Below, one piece after another: positions 49,772 through 62,300 of a stretch of 64,000 bases of DNA. The translations under genes and the position numbers were made by a program. Origin of the DNA: Anagrus nilaparvatae (taxonomy: Eukaryota; Arthropoda; Insecta; Hymenoptera; Mymaridae); NCBI GenBank assembly GCA_022575985.1, contig JAKSXM010000132.1:13764001-13828000 (forward strand), in the 5' to 3' direction. Each line of letters starts with the position of its first letter. Within the stretch, counting starts at the first letter, position 1. Under the pieces are notes generated by a model, which saw nothing but the letters and a program-made list of their open reading frames with translations, was not told the DNA's origin and ran no database searches.

Positions 49772-51107
49772 ATTGACATTTTAGACCGTTATATCAAGAA
49801 ATATCATAATATAAAATATGAAAATGATCCAAAACTTTATTTTAGATATTATACCCAGAAAACTAAACTTTAAATTTAAAAATGAAAATGACAAAAAAAA
49901 AGCTTTTTTTTACTATTTTTAAGTACTTAAAACTAATGAAACAATATAGTTAGTATATGTAAGAAGAAAATATTAAATTTTAATGAGAATCGTTTGAACC
50001 ACTTTAGAGATATTTCTATTTTAGGATTTACGAAAGTAATTACTATACTAATGATTTTAAAAAAAAATCTATGACGTTACTTTACAATTAATATATTAAA
50101 ATATTCAATGCAAGTTGAATGGAATTTCTAATTTTATATCCAGGAAATTTTGAAAAACGTTCTTAAATTTTTGAAAAATGTTCCTTAAAATTCAAAGAAA
50201 AGTATAATAATTTAGGCAGACTCTATTAAAAATAACCATAATTTTATTAAAAAACGTTTACATTTTCGCTTCTCAGGAGGGGGTGGTTGTCTTCTTCGCC
50301 CCTCAAGAGACCCACCACTGAATTTATATTCATAGAAATTTGAATAAGCTGTGGTTGAGTGAGTAAAAAAAAGCTTTAGCTTTAGTTTTTTTATAATCCA
50401 GTGAGATTTTTTTTTTTTTTTAATTTTTACTTTTGCTATTTTATTTTTGATCGCAGATTCTTTATAATTTTTGTATAAATTTGATATAAACTGAAAAACT
50501 AAAGTTTCAACTGAAATTTTATTTTATTTTTGGTTAAATTCAAATTCATACCCGAGATGAAGCCAATTAAACTGAAATTTGGCGCATTCTTTTTTTACTG
50601 GATAAGTCAAGGATAAGGGTCGTGTATATTTGTGATTTTTCTTTCTAAGTTTTATCTGTTGACAAGAAAATCTCTTGACTAAATCTCTTGACTATAAAAA
50701 AAGACTAAAAATGCATTTTATCATCGTTAGTTTCACCTCGGAAGGTAATTTATGTGTGATTTGAGGCATTTTTTATTTTTCTAGATATGAGATCGATATA
50801 TACTTTTTGTTTTTTTTAAATAATGATAATGACATGAAATCAAAAGAAAAATTAAAAAAATAATTTCTTATACACTGAAAAAAAAATCTGCATGCTACAA
50901 GCTGTTTGCTCAAACGATTGCAAATAATATGAAAAAAGATTTTCATTTCTTACTTTTCTAAAAATTTCTAAATTCGCACCACACCACTACGCAAATATTA
51001 CCTTAGATAAGAGACAAAATAAATTTTTAAAAAATTTCATTATTTATTAAGTAATTTTTGCGTCCATTTGAACAAGCAAAACTATACCAAAGAAAAGTAA
51101 ATTTTTA
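49772..51107. other. no gene; decayed repeat copy at ~50717-50780
   Basis: CACCTCGGAAGGTAATTTAT, then GATTTGAGGCATTTTTTATT, resembles part of the dispersed palindromic repeat (copy e). The rest is AT-rich without signal. Confidence 0.4.
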
Positions 51108-51780
51108 GGCACGATCACCCTATTTATGCAATACATAGATGAAATCGTGCCTTATAAGTTTGTCAAGTCAAAAAACGGAAAAGTCTAAATTTTTCAATTC
51201 GTGGAGAAACTTAGTCTCCAGGTCATTCTGATGTCTCTAAATGCTTACATTGCCTTGGTGTGTGTAGGGATATATGTTCGAGAAAGTGTATCCTCAAGTT
51301 CTCAGAAACTACTTGATGAATCGAAAATCCCTTAGACCAAATTTTTTTAATTCAGATCTAGTTGCAGTGTTTTCAATTTCAAGTGATTTCATCAAATGCT
51401 TGCAGAGAAATGTCTAAAAAACTGATTTCAGATATAAAAAAAATTATGAAAAAATGAGATAAAAATGGTGAAAAATGAATTCGTTTTGAATTTAATACAT
51501 CTAAAATGTGGTTAATGATCTAAAATATCCAGAAAATAACTAAATTAATTGAAATTAATTGAGACATTTGAATTGAATTAGGCACGATCACCCTATGTAT
51601 GCAATACATAGATGACTATAGGCACCCTCGATCTATATGTATGCAATACATAAATGAAATCTTGCCTTAAAAGTTTGTTAGGTTAAAAAACGAAAAAGTC
51701 TTCAAATTCTCCAATTTATGGAGGAATTTGGTCCCCAGGTCAATCCAATTCTTCTACATGCTTATATTGTCTTGGTGTGT
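51108..51780 (+). repeat. hairpin-bounded tandem repeat (1.3 units)
   Basis: A palindrome (GGCACGATCACCCTATTTAT...GAAATCGTGCC, 51108-51152) opens a unit of about 475 bp. A second, partly duplicated palindrome (51581-51667) opens a second, truncated unit (GTTAGGTTAAAAAACGAAAA..., to GTCTTGGTGTGTG). A lone GTGATCGTGCC lies at 51861. An inverted relative lies at 14350-14704. Confidence 0.65.
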
Positions 51781-52753
51781 GATAATAAATAATATAATTT
51801 TCAATTTATGAGGGTGTGGATCCCATCAATGTTATTAAAGAGAAAATACTTAATAAATATGTGATCGTGCCTTTTATAATTCTTTGCAATTTTTAATATG
51901 TATATATTTTTACGATTAACCTAATTATCAAATAATTATTATTTGTTTTATTCTTTTTAATTATTAATTATTCCTTTTTATTATCATAACATCTGTAAAA
52001 AAGATATTAAAAATATTTTTTTTTTAATTAAAAGTTTTTTTCCTTTAATAATATTTTAGATTTCTTTTTAAAAAATATTACATAGGGAAAAAAGGGTTTT
52101 AATTTAAAAAAGAATTATAAACAGAAAACTTGTTTGTCATATGGTATTCAAATTAGAATCCATAAATTGTTTCCATTTTACAATGAATATTCATAATAGG
52201 TGCGGACATTTGTTTTGTAGTAAGTTTTTATCGACTATGGATCATTAGGAATTTCACGTATTAAAAAAGTCTAAAAACAGGCGTTTCTTACTAATTTACA
52301 GATTTTAGATACATATTACATTATTACAATAAGATCAGTAACGCAAAAAAATGTGTGGTGACCCAAATTTAGATGAATGTTATAAAAATACCCCAAAGTA
52401 CCATTCACAGGGGTAGGGACAGAAATTCAACTAATTTAAAAAAGGGTGCTCCATGAAATCCCGGCGTGCAAAATTACGAAATTTGGAATCAACCACCCAA
52501 AACCTATTTTTACGTATTACGAGGTTTTTCCGGGATACGTAAATATAAATATTAATTATATAAGTTTTCGTCCTGGGAAATATGAGTGCCCCAGGGTTTT
52601 TAATACTTATATGATTAGGTTGATGTATAGTTAGTTCAGTTGATCTAGATGATTATGATCCTGGGTTCTTAGCTGGATGAACTTAGTCTGAGGCTAAATT
52701 CATAATTACAGAAGGTTTGTCACTTATTCAAATAACTATAATAATTATGCTAT
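51781..52753. other. no gene seen
   Basis: AT-rich. The ORF at 52446-52634 has no family features. Near 52360-52420, GTGACCCAAATTTAGATGAA and an ATACCCCAAAG motif recall the foldback sub-repeats. Confidence 0.4.
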
Positions 52754-52845
52754 TTATTGATTTCGTGTACATTTATTTCCAAAATATTTTATTTTACACA
52801 AATTGTTATTTATTTTGCAAATGTGTAAGTATAATTTGAACTAAC

Positions 52846-53286
52846 GATACTCGCAGTGATTGTTTTAAAAGGCAAAAAATAGCAGCTGATAAAATGATAA
52901 ATACCACAGAAAAAGAATTTCCTCCACTAGAAGTCGGCGATAATGTTACAGTCCATTTACCAACTGTAAATCATGGACCTACCGAATATTTGCGGTATAA
53001 TATTTAAAATTGAAAATAACGTTTATCAGATTGATACAAAAGATGGGATAATAAAAGGCTAGTTCCCATGAACAGAAATTACAATAATGTGCTTCAAAAT
53101 GTATTTCCATTGTTGGTGCACCTAGTGAAAGCATAGTATCCTTAAGAAAAGCTGCAGCCAAGCAATCGCTTACGGGTGGTCAAAGTTATAAAAAATGCAA
53201 TTGTAGAGCTTCTGCAAAACAATGTTCATAAAATAGGTGTATTTGCTATAAATCTGGGGTTTTATGTAGTTCTAGGTGCCATTTAA
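52846..53286 (+). pseudogene. KRBA2-like integrase, C-terminal part (5' piece)
   Basis: Reading forward: KRQKIAADKM, then EFPPLEVGDNVTVHLPTVNH (the VGD.V.V.P segment that follows the integrase core in this family), a frame change near 52990, CGIIFKIENNVYQIDTKDGI then IKG and two stops. A decayed gap follows, then SLRKAAAKQSLTGGQSYKKC and a Cys-rich tail: KCNCRASAKQC, a stop, NRCICYKSGVLCSSRCH. The Cys spacing is the zinc-binding tail typical of transposon-derived KRBA2/SCAND3-like integrase proteins. At least two frameshifts and three stops make it non-functional. The reading frame is then cut by the TTAA element and resumes at 55052. Confidence 0.8.
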
Positions 53287-55051
53287 CCCATTAACGCCCA
53301 ACCGACAACCCCTGGACACTCGCATATTTTTATATGAAAAAATTGAAATTTTGGGCCAAATATAGTACCTAGTAGGTATTTAGGGCTGCTCTTTCCGAAT
53401 CTGAAGTCTATTTTCACGTACGACTCCTCGGGGGTGCGATTTCAACCCCAAAAGTGGGGTATGTTTTAAACGAATTTTTGAACTTTCTTTATAAAGCTAT
53501 TTAGCCAATAAAAACAGTTGATTATTATAAAAAATTATTGCTAGAACCTTTAAAAACCTTAAAAAATAAAAGAAAAATATTTTTACCTGTTTTACCCCAT
53601 TGGGGGGCACATTATGGGGCGTGGGGGATGGATTTTTTAGGTACTTGAATAAATTGAAATTTTTACCTGAAAATGGTATCTAGTAGGTATTTTAGGCTGC
53701 TCTTTCCGAATCTGAAGTCTATTTTCACGTACCCCCTTGGGATTACGATATCAACCCCTCAAATGGGGTAAATTGTAAATGTACTTTTAAAGATTTTTTA
53801 ACGATTCAACACTTGGAAAAGTGATTGCTATTTTAAAAAAATAATTACGCGAACTGTAAAAAATGTCAAAAAATCACGTGCATATCGTAATACCCCATTT
53901 CAACCCCTTAGAGGGGTGATAATAGGGTAAAATTTATAAATAAACGAAATTATGATTTTTAGGCCTAAAAATGGTGTCTAGTAGGTACTTTTGGCTGCTC
54001 TTTCCGGATCTGAAGTCCATTTTTACATAAAATCCCTCGGAGGTGCGATATCAACCCCTAAATTGGAGTAAATTATAAATATGCTCGCAAAAATTTTTTA
54101 ACGATTCAACACCTGAAACAATGGTTTTTCTTTAGGAAAAATAACTAAACAATCTGTAAAAAATGTAAAAAAATCACGTGCGTATATAATTATTCAATAC
54201 CTAACAAGCTATTTTTTGCGTAATTTTAATAATTTTAAAACATTAAACGTAACATTAAACGTTCAATTTACCCCATTACAGGAGTTGATATCACATCCCC
54301 GAGGGGTTGTATATAAAAATTGACTTCAGATTTAGAAAAAGCAACCAAAAATATCTACTAGACACCAATTTTAGACCTAAAAATTATAATCTTGTTTATT
54401 TATAAAGTTCACCCCATTACCACCCCTCTAAAGGGTTGAAATGAGGTATTACGATATGCACGTGATTTTTTGACATTTTTTACAGTTCGTGTAAATATTT
54501 TTTTTAAAGAGCAACAACTGTTCCAAGTGTTGAATCGTTAAAAAATCTTTAAAAGTATATTTACAACTCACCCCATTTTAGGGGTTGATATCGTAATCCT
54601 GAGGGGTGGTACGTGAAAACAGACTTCAGATTTGGAAGGAGCAGCCTAAAATACCTACTGGACACCATTTTTAGGTAAAAATTTCAATTTATTCAAGTAC
54701 ATAAAAAGTCCATCCCCCACGCCCCCATAATGTGCCCCCCAATGAGGTAAAACAGGTAAAAATACTTTTCTTTTATTTTTTGAGGTTTTTAAAGGTTCTA
54801 GCAATAAATTTTTATAACAATCAACTGTTTTATTGGCTAAATAACACTATAAAGAAAGTTCAAAAATTCATTTAAAAAATACCCCACTTTGGGGGTTGAT
54901 ATCGCACCTCCGAGGGGTTGTACGTGAAAACGGACTTCAGATTCGGATAGAGCAGCCTTAAATATCTACTGGGTACCATTTTTGGCCCAAAATTTCAATT
55001 TTTTCATATAAAAATATGCGAGAGTCCTTTGGGCGTTTGGGCGTTAATGGG
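53287..55051. mobile_element. piggyBac-type (TTAA) foldback element with mirrored sub-repeats
   Basis: Starts CCCATTAACGCCCAA after TTAA (53283-53286) and ends TTGGGCGTTAATGGG before TTAA (55052-55055). The arms are almost fully palindromic over 1765 bp. Each holds three units of about 300 bp carrying 'CTAGTAGGTA', 'GCTGCTCTTTCCGAATCTGA' and 'ATCAACCCCT...GGGGTA'. Units pair outermost with outermost and innermost with innermost, because unit-specific spacers (for example AAAAACAGTTGATTAT in unit 1 and AAAATCACGTGCATATCG in unit 2) are mirrored. Non-coding; it would need a transposase supplied elsewhere. Confidence 0.85.
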
Positions 55052-55140
55052 TTAAGTGATCCTTGTAAAAATAAACAAAAAGTTCTAATCATTGTTAAAT
55101 TATACTGCTTAATAAGTTTAAGATATAATAAAAAAAGTTA
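55052..55140 (+). pseudogene. KRBA2-like integrase, C-terminal end (3' piece after insertion)
   Basis: Continuing the frame across the TTAA, the codons give L-S-D-P-C-K-N-K-Q after the ...SSRCH of 53282. This completes the last Cys of the zinc-binding tail, C-H-x4-C. A stop lies near 55138. The exact frame restoration shows that the foldback was inserted at a TTAA in this sequence. Confidence 0.8.
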
Positions 55141-55165
55141 ATGTAAATGTACACGAAATTAATAA

Positions 55166-57790
55166 ATAACATATTTATTTTATATTTGGCACGCTGGTGA
55201 ATTTTTACTATAGTAAACTAGAAAAAAAATTTAATTTCTATATAATACGGTGCTTCGTCAGTATTATAGGCTAAAACACGTATAATAAGCTATAATACTA
55301 AAAATTTTAGTATCATAGGCTAGATGTGAATTTAAAGGCTTTATTTTTCTAAAATACGGATAATAGCCTATTATGCTAAAATGTCTATTATACTGCGACA
55401 TATATATCAAATGTTAGGATATCAATTTTGACCTACTATACTAGAGATAATTCCTGCAGGGCTAAAAATATCAATCAAAATCCAAGATATGATTACTTAT
55501 CATAGTAAAAATAAAATTCAAACCTTAAAATTTTGTTATACGTTAATATTTTTATGATTTTTTTGAAAACTTTTTGCGGCAGTTAAATTTTTTTACGATC
55601 TACGTAATAAAAATGTGTTATAAATATAACTCTGACTTGTGGAAAGTAGTTTATGCAAGATTTTTACGAGTATTTTTATATAGACTTCAAAATTTTAGAA
55701 TTGGCAATTTTTAAAAATCTTATAACAAAATAATTCTATTATTTATTTTAAATCTTTTTCGAATGTAAAAATACAGATACGTACCAGTTCCAAAATCTCT
55801 TATTGATTTTTAAAATTATAAGAGTACTTTGAGAAATAGTTTATATCTTGTCTTATATTATTCGAGGAGCAGATGTGATATTTATTTTATTGCAAAATCT
55901 GTTTTTAACATAAAATTTTTTTACAAATAAAGCGAATTTAAGATTAGATTTAAAAATATAAAAAAAAATTTTTTTTTCAATTTCAGACTTGACTAATCAG
56001 CAACAAAGAACAATTCGGGTCACATTAACTTATTAAATTAAGTTATTGTAACCATTTTATTATATCTCAGTAAAAAGGGTAACATTAACTTCATTTACAT
56101 TAAATAATAGTATCTAATAAAAATGTAATTGGTCCTTTAAAAAACTAAATAAAACTTTAAATGCAAAATTTAATGGATTTTAAAAATGTATTATCCTCAT
56201 TTTGTTAAATAAAAAAATACATTTAGTTAATTAAAAAAGAATCTATTATTTTTTTTTAAAAACGAAATTTCGTATTTATGGGCAATAAAATTGTAATTTT
56301 TATATAAAAATAAAAGCTAATCTCCATGTGCATGAAGATTTTGTGACTTAAATTTTGTATATATACGTAAAGTTTGTACTCTTTCATTAAGTTAAGTAAA
56401 CGCTAGATCTCTTAACATTACAACTTGTAGCATTATTTTTTTATATCAACTGTATTTACTATAATAACCTTGTAATTAGAGACTTTGAAAATTTTAGCTT
56501 AACTTTTAATTAAAAAATTTTTTTACACATGTTTTTTTTAGATTTTTGCGAGTAAAATATTTATTAAAATATTGATTATTTTAAAAATACTTTCTGTTAT
56601 TTTATAAAATATAGGTTATCTTCTCAATTTTTTTTTTGAAAATTCAATTCTCATAATATCTTTTTTGTGTGTACCCATGAAGGTAAACTTTTATAAATAT
56701 TTTACTTGACAAATTTTTTTTTATTTTAAATTGAATTTTGTTACATTACTAGTTTTATTTTAAAAAATATTTGAATGTCTAATAAGTTTGGTGACTTTCT
56801 TTTATAATAATAACTGCAAGAAGTTTTATCGATCAATATTTTATGTATAAAGAAAAAAAATTTTCTGATTAGTTTCTGTAAAATTTTTTCATAAAAAATT
56901 GGACAGATTCATTTTAAGAGTTTTTCTCCTGGCCTAACAGGATTTTTTTATCTAATTAACTGCCCATATTAGATAAAATTTAGTTTTTATTGAAATCAGT
57001 TTTCATAAGATATCTGATATTCTTTTGTACAATTTCTCCAATCAATTAAAAATATAAGATTTATCAAAACAAAGCTTTTCGAATAAAAATGAAATTTCTA
57101 TACTTTTCAGATAAGTATAAAATTTGCGCATGAATAAATGAAATATTATTTATTTGAACGAAAGATCATGTCTGAAATAAAAAAATAAACAAAACTTTTT
57201 TTTATCTAAGTAGTAGATCAAGATTCAAGAATAAGCACATGTCAAATTCTTGTTAAAATTTTATGGAGGAGCAGAGAAATGTATCAAAAAGCGACTAAAA
57301 TTCGTATACTAATAATCTGAGACATTTATAAAAAACATTTTTCTACCTTAATTTTTTTCATACTCGAAACGGTGTCTTGTTTATTTATTTTTTTTGTCTC
57401 TGATGACGATTTCTGCACATCAACTAAAAATATTTACTTTGTTCTATTTGTTGCTAGAGCAAAAAAAATTTATCTTGCACAACAAAAAAGGAGACCCACA
57501 AATCAAAGGTTTTTATCTCCGGTCGATTCGTAAAATGCATGGTAAAGTCTTGAATTCAGTTCCAAAGTATTTTTCTCGAATGTTCTACTAAAAAGAAGCT
57601 CCACGTCAATTTTTAGCTCATATGCTTCAGTCCTCGATTTTGGGCGGCCATTTTCGTTTTTTAGTGAGAGAGAAAGAGCGAAAAAAGAGAGATAATTTTT
57701 ATTATTTTTTCTGTAAAAACATTCACATGAAAAATTTTTTCTTCTTATTTTTCTGTCTTTTTTCTTCTCTTTTTTCTTCTTTTTTTTCTT
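55166..57790. other. no gene seen
   Basis: AT-rich. A short mirrored pair around GTATTATAGGCTA / AGTATCATAGGCTA lies at 55260-55325. The ORF at 57394-57591 is unsupported. Confidence 0.5.
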
Positions 57791-57926
57791 TTTAAAACCG
57801 ATGTATTTTTCCCTGGAAATTCATTTCTTCAAGAAAGAAATCATTTTTATTGACCAAATTTAAATTTTTTTTTGGATGATACATCTATAAGAAATAAATT
57901 TTCAGGGAAAAATACATCGGTTTAAA
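57791..57926. repeat. small MITE-like inverted repeat
   Basis: AAACCGATGTATTTTTCCCT then GGAAATTCATTTCTT at the left; the complement AAGAAATAAATTTTCAGGGA then AAAATACATCGGTTT at the right. Arms about 38 bp, loop about 50 bp. Confidence 0.75.
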
Positions 57927-59318
57927 AAAAAAATTATTATTTTACGATGAAAATCAAGCGAGTATTGCATGCTTAAAGTTCAGAAACAGGCATAATTCAA
58001 TATAGAACTTCAATTTTTTGTAAGACAAATTTGAGTAAAATCTTAAATTGACGATAGCTTGGCTAAATTTCACCGGAAAAAGAAAAGTTTTTTTTTCTTC
58101 TGGAGTGATTTTTCTCTGGCAATTAGATTTTTTACCTATTTTTAAAAAATTTTATTTACCTAAAAAATTATTTTGAAAATTTGGGGTAGCTCAGATACGA
58201 AAAACACGGTTTTTAACATAAAAGTGGCAAAATCTTTTTGTCATCCATCGCTGACTTCGCGTTCACGCTTTTTTTTGCATTCTATAGGGTTCAAACTACC
58301 AGAAAATCATGGTGGTAGCGACTACCTCGTAAATTTTTTTTCTTCATTTTTGGTGCTCAAAAAAGGACATTCTCGTAGAAATGCACATATAGATGTAACA
58401 TCAAAAAAAAATGTACATTTAAAAGCTGCTATTTTTTATCTAAAGCTCTCATAACCCAATAACTCAATGATTTCTCTTTTTTATCGAATAATTTGAAGTG
58501 TCAGAAGTAATTTATGTCCTTCTAGAGGATTTTTCAGCCATATGCTTTCGAGAAATCGGCTTTTGAAATAAAAAAAAATGACGTAAATATTGACTATATA
58601 CAATAACTATATGACGAAAAGCCTATAGAATCGAATTCTACGTGAAATTTCCTATCCGGACTTATAGGAAAAAATGTTTCATATCAATGTGTAAATATAT
58701 AAAGAAAAAATTACTAGCTTAAAAATCAAGAATTTTTAATAACTTTTGAAATTATGTAATAATTTTTAGCATAAAGTCAAGAAATCTAAGAATCAATAAA
58801 GCTAAGTAAAAAATGTAATTAATTTGTCAAAAAAATAAATAAATAAATAAATCACTTGATTGGAAGGTAATTCTATGGATAAATAGCACAAAATGTTGGT
58901 CGAGGTCTTAAAAATAATTTTTTTTTTCGTTAAAATATGTTAAAATTATATGATTCCCCGAATTTGAAAGTTTTTTTTATAGATTTTTAAGGATTTTAAG
59001 CCAATTCAAAGTTGTTTTGTAAATATTAACTTCTCAACCAGCGTTTTTGAAATTTCGTTATAAAATCATTAAAAAACGTTAAAAAAAAAAGAAAAAGGTA
59101 TTCAATGTAAAATTTCATGACAAAATGGAATTTCCAGTCAGATTTAGATGATTAATTTTGACCACTGGGCGTCATTACGCGGGAAAATTCAAAATTTGTA
59201 ATTTTTAACCCTAAACTTAAAATGAAAATGTACGAAAAGCTAGCAACTTAAAAACAAAAATTTCTATATAAAAAATTATTTATAAAATTAATTCTTGAAA
59301 AGAATTATTTTTAATAAG
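57927..59318. other. no gene seen
   Basis: AT-rich. A 93-codon ORF at 58173-58454 begins at a non-ATG codon and has no recognised domain. Confidence 0.45.
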
Positions 59319-62300
59319 AAAGAGCTTGGCCGTATAAGATAGGCGAATTTGCACTCACCCTGAATAGCTAATTTCAATTAAGCATGTGTTTAGGTATCAA
59401 AAAAGAAAATTTTTCGCGTTGGTTTTAGCCCTCTAGCCCTTTTCTGTTGCCCACTACCTCAAAAAACGTCTAAAAATCGACATTTTTTTTTCACATATTT
59501 TCATAATAACACAACTTTTCGCCATGTTAACCTTTTTAGACCTAACTGGGCTTATTCGACGGGGAATCTAACGTACTTTTTGGGAATATTTTTTGCGCGC
59601 CCTCCACGGCCCTTCTCCCTCCACCAGTCGCTTAAAACTAGATTTTCCAACAGTCAAAAAATTAAAAAAAACGATTTTTTTCGAGCAAGTTCGGAGGTTT
59701 GCAAAAACTTTTTTTTTTCTTATGTATATTTTTTATTGAACATTACCCTAGTGGTCATAATTTTTAATTATAGGTGGTGGAACATGCCGGAAAATCGGAA
59801 AAACCGTTTTTTTCTTATTTTTTTCTTTCATCTTTATAGCAACATAACTTTTCGCCATGTTAACATTTTTAGACCTAACTGGGCTTATTCGACGGGGAAT
59901 CTAACGTACTTTTTGGGAATATTTTTTGTGCGCCCTCCATGGCCCTTCTCCCTCCACCAGACGCTTAAAACTAGATTTTCCAACAGTCAAATAATTTAAA
60001 AAAACGATTTTTTTCGAGCACGTTCGGAGGTTTGCAAAAACTTTTTTTTTTCTTATGTATATTTTTTGTTAAACATTACCCTAGTGGTCATAATTTTTAA
60101 TTATAGGTGTTAGAACATGCCGAAAAATCGGAAAAACCATTTTTTTCTTGTTTTTTTCTTTCGTCTACATAACAACATAACTCTTCGCCATGTTAACCTT
60201 TTTGGACCTACTTGGGCTTGTTCGATGGGGAATCTAACGTACTTTTTGGAAATATTTTTTTCACGCCCTCCACGGCCCTTCTCCCTCCACCAGACGCTTA
60301 AAACTAGATTTTCAAAAAGTCAAAAAATTGAAAAAAACGATTTTTTTTTAGCATGTTCAGAGATTCAGAATATTTTATTTTTCTTATGTGTAATCTTTGT
60401 TAAGCATTACCGAACTGGTCATAATTTTTCATTATAGGTGGTGAAACATGCCAAAAAATCGAAAAAACCATTTTTTCTTATTTTCTTCTTTCATATTTTT
60501 AATATTACATAACTCTTGAACATTTTAACCATTTTTGATTTACCTGGCCTTGTTTGAAGGGGAATCTAAGCTCATTTTTCGGAAAATATTTTTTTTTAAT
60601 GTATATTTATTGTTGAACATTACCGTACTGGTCATAATTTTTTACTACAGGTAGTGGAACATTCCTAAAGTGATTTGAAGATTAATTAATAATTAGCAGT
60701 ATTGAATATAGTATAGACTAAACAATATATAATTTTATTTTGTTTCAATGCACTAAATTTTAATAATTTTTACATATTATAGGTTCTTAAATCTACATAC
60801 TTTTGAAAATGATCATTCTTATGAAATCAGTATTAAAAAATGTATATAATTACAGAAGAAAATAAACCACCATTAATAAAATTAAATAAAAATGTTTGTA
60901 AATATAAATATATTTAATTATCAGTATTATCGTATTCCTAATCATCGTCAAAAAAATAGTCGGTTGAGCGTGGATTAAGACCATTCCATATTTTTATCTG
61001 AGTGTAAACGTTTTTTGGTCTTGTTCCACCACCTATAATGAAAAATTATGACCATTACGGTAATGCTCATCAAAAAAAATACATATATAAGAAAATTTTT
61101 TGACGTGTCTTTTAAAGCGTGTTTCGTCTATAATATTCAATACTGATAATTCTTAATTAATCTTCAAATCATTTTAGGCATGTTCCACTACCTATAGTAA
61201 AAAATTATGACCAGTACGGTAATCTTCTACAAAAAATATACATTAGAAAAAAAAATTATTTACCGTGACTTTTAAAGTGCTAGGAAAATATCGGATTTTT
61301 TAATTTTTTGACTTTTCTAAAGTAAAGTTTTAAGCGTCTAGTGGGGGGAAAGAGGGGGATGGGAGGTACGAGGAATAAAAATGTTTTCGAAAAATGCGTT
61401 AGATTCCCCATCAAACAAGGCCAGGTAGGTCGAAAAAGGTTAAAATGCTGAAGAGTTATGTAATATTAAAAATATGAAAGAAGAATATAAGAAAAAATAG
61501 TTTTTTCGATTTTTTGATTTTTTGAAAATCTAGTTTTAAGCGTCTGGTGGAGGAAGGAGAGCCGTGGAGGGCGCGAAAAAAATATTTCCAAAAAGTACGT
61601 TAGATTCCCCATCGAACAAGCCCAAGTAGGTGCAAAAAGGTTAACATGGCGAAGAGTTATGTTGTTATGTAGACGAAAGAAAAAAATAAGAAAAAAATGG
61701 TTTTTTTGATTTTTCGGCATGTTTCACCACCTATAATTAAAAATTATGATCACTAGGGTAATGTTCAACAAAAAATATACATAAGAAAAAAAAAAATTTT
61801 TGCAAACCTCCGAACGTGCTCGAAAAAAAAACGTTTTTTTTAATTTTTTGACTGTTGGAAAATATAGTTTGAAGCGTCTGGTGGAGGGAGAAGGGCCGTA
61901 GAGGGCGCGCAAGAAATATTCCCAAAAAGTACGTTAGATTCCCCGTCGAATAAGCCCAGTTAGGTCTAAAAAGGTTAACATGGCAAAAAGTTATGTTGCT
62001 ATAAAGATGAAAGAAAAAAATAAGAAAAAAGCGGGTTTTCCGATTTTTCGGCATGTTCTACCACCTATTATTAAAAATTATGACTACTAGGGTAATGCTC
62101 AATAAAAAATATACATAAGAAAAAAAAAAGTTTTTGCAAACCTCCGAACGTGCTCGAAAAAAATCGTTTTTTTTAATTTTTTGACTGTTGGATAATCTAG
62201 TTTTAAGCGTCTGGTGGAGGGAGAAGGGCCGTGGAGGGCGCGCAAAAAATATTCCCAAAAAGTACGTACGTTAGATTCCCCGTCGAATAAGCCCAGTTAG

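Larger units (their letters stand above)
52754..55165 (+). mobile_element. internally deleted KRBA2-like integrase transposon (host of nested element)
   Basis: Ends TTATTGATTTCGTGTACATT and AATGTACACGAAATTAATAA (21 of 22 complementary positions) enclose the C-terminal remnant of an integrase-type protein and, nested in it, the 1.77-kb TTAA element. Without the insert the element is only about 640 bp, so most of the integrase was lost earlier. The GTGTACA-type ends would fit a Ginger-like integrase transposon, but that is inference. Confidence 0.6.

Noticed and set aside
58173..58454. 93-codon ORF starting at a non-ATG codon
   Set aside because: No recognisable family and no neighbouring exon signals.
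59580..60437. Phe/Arg-rich ORFs of 106-139 codons with repeated ARPPRPFSLHQTLKTRF-like text
   Set aside because: The same text recurs on both strands at 61466-62258 because it is the translation of the ~332-bp sub-repeat of the palindrome; no independent coding evidence.
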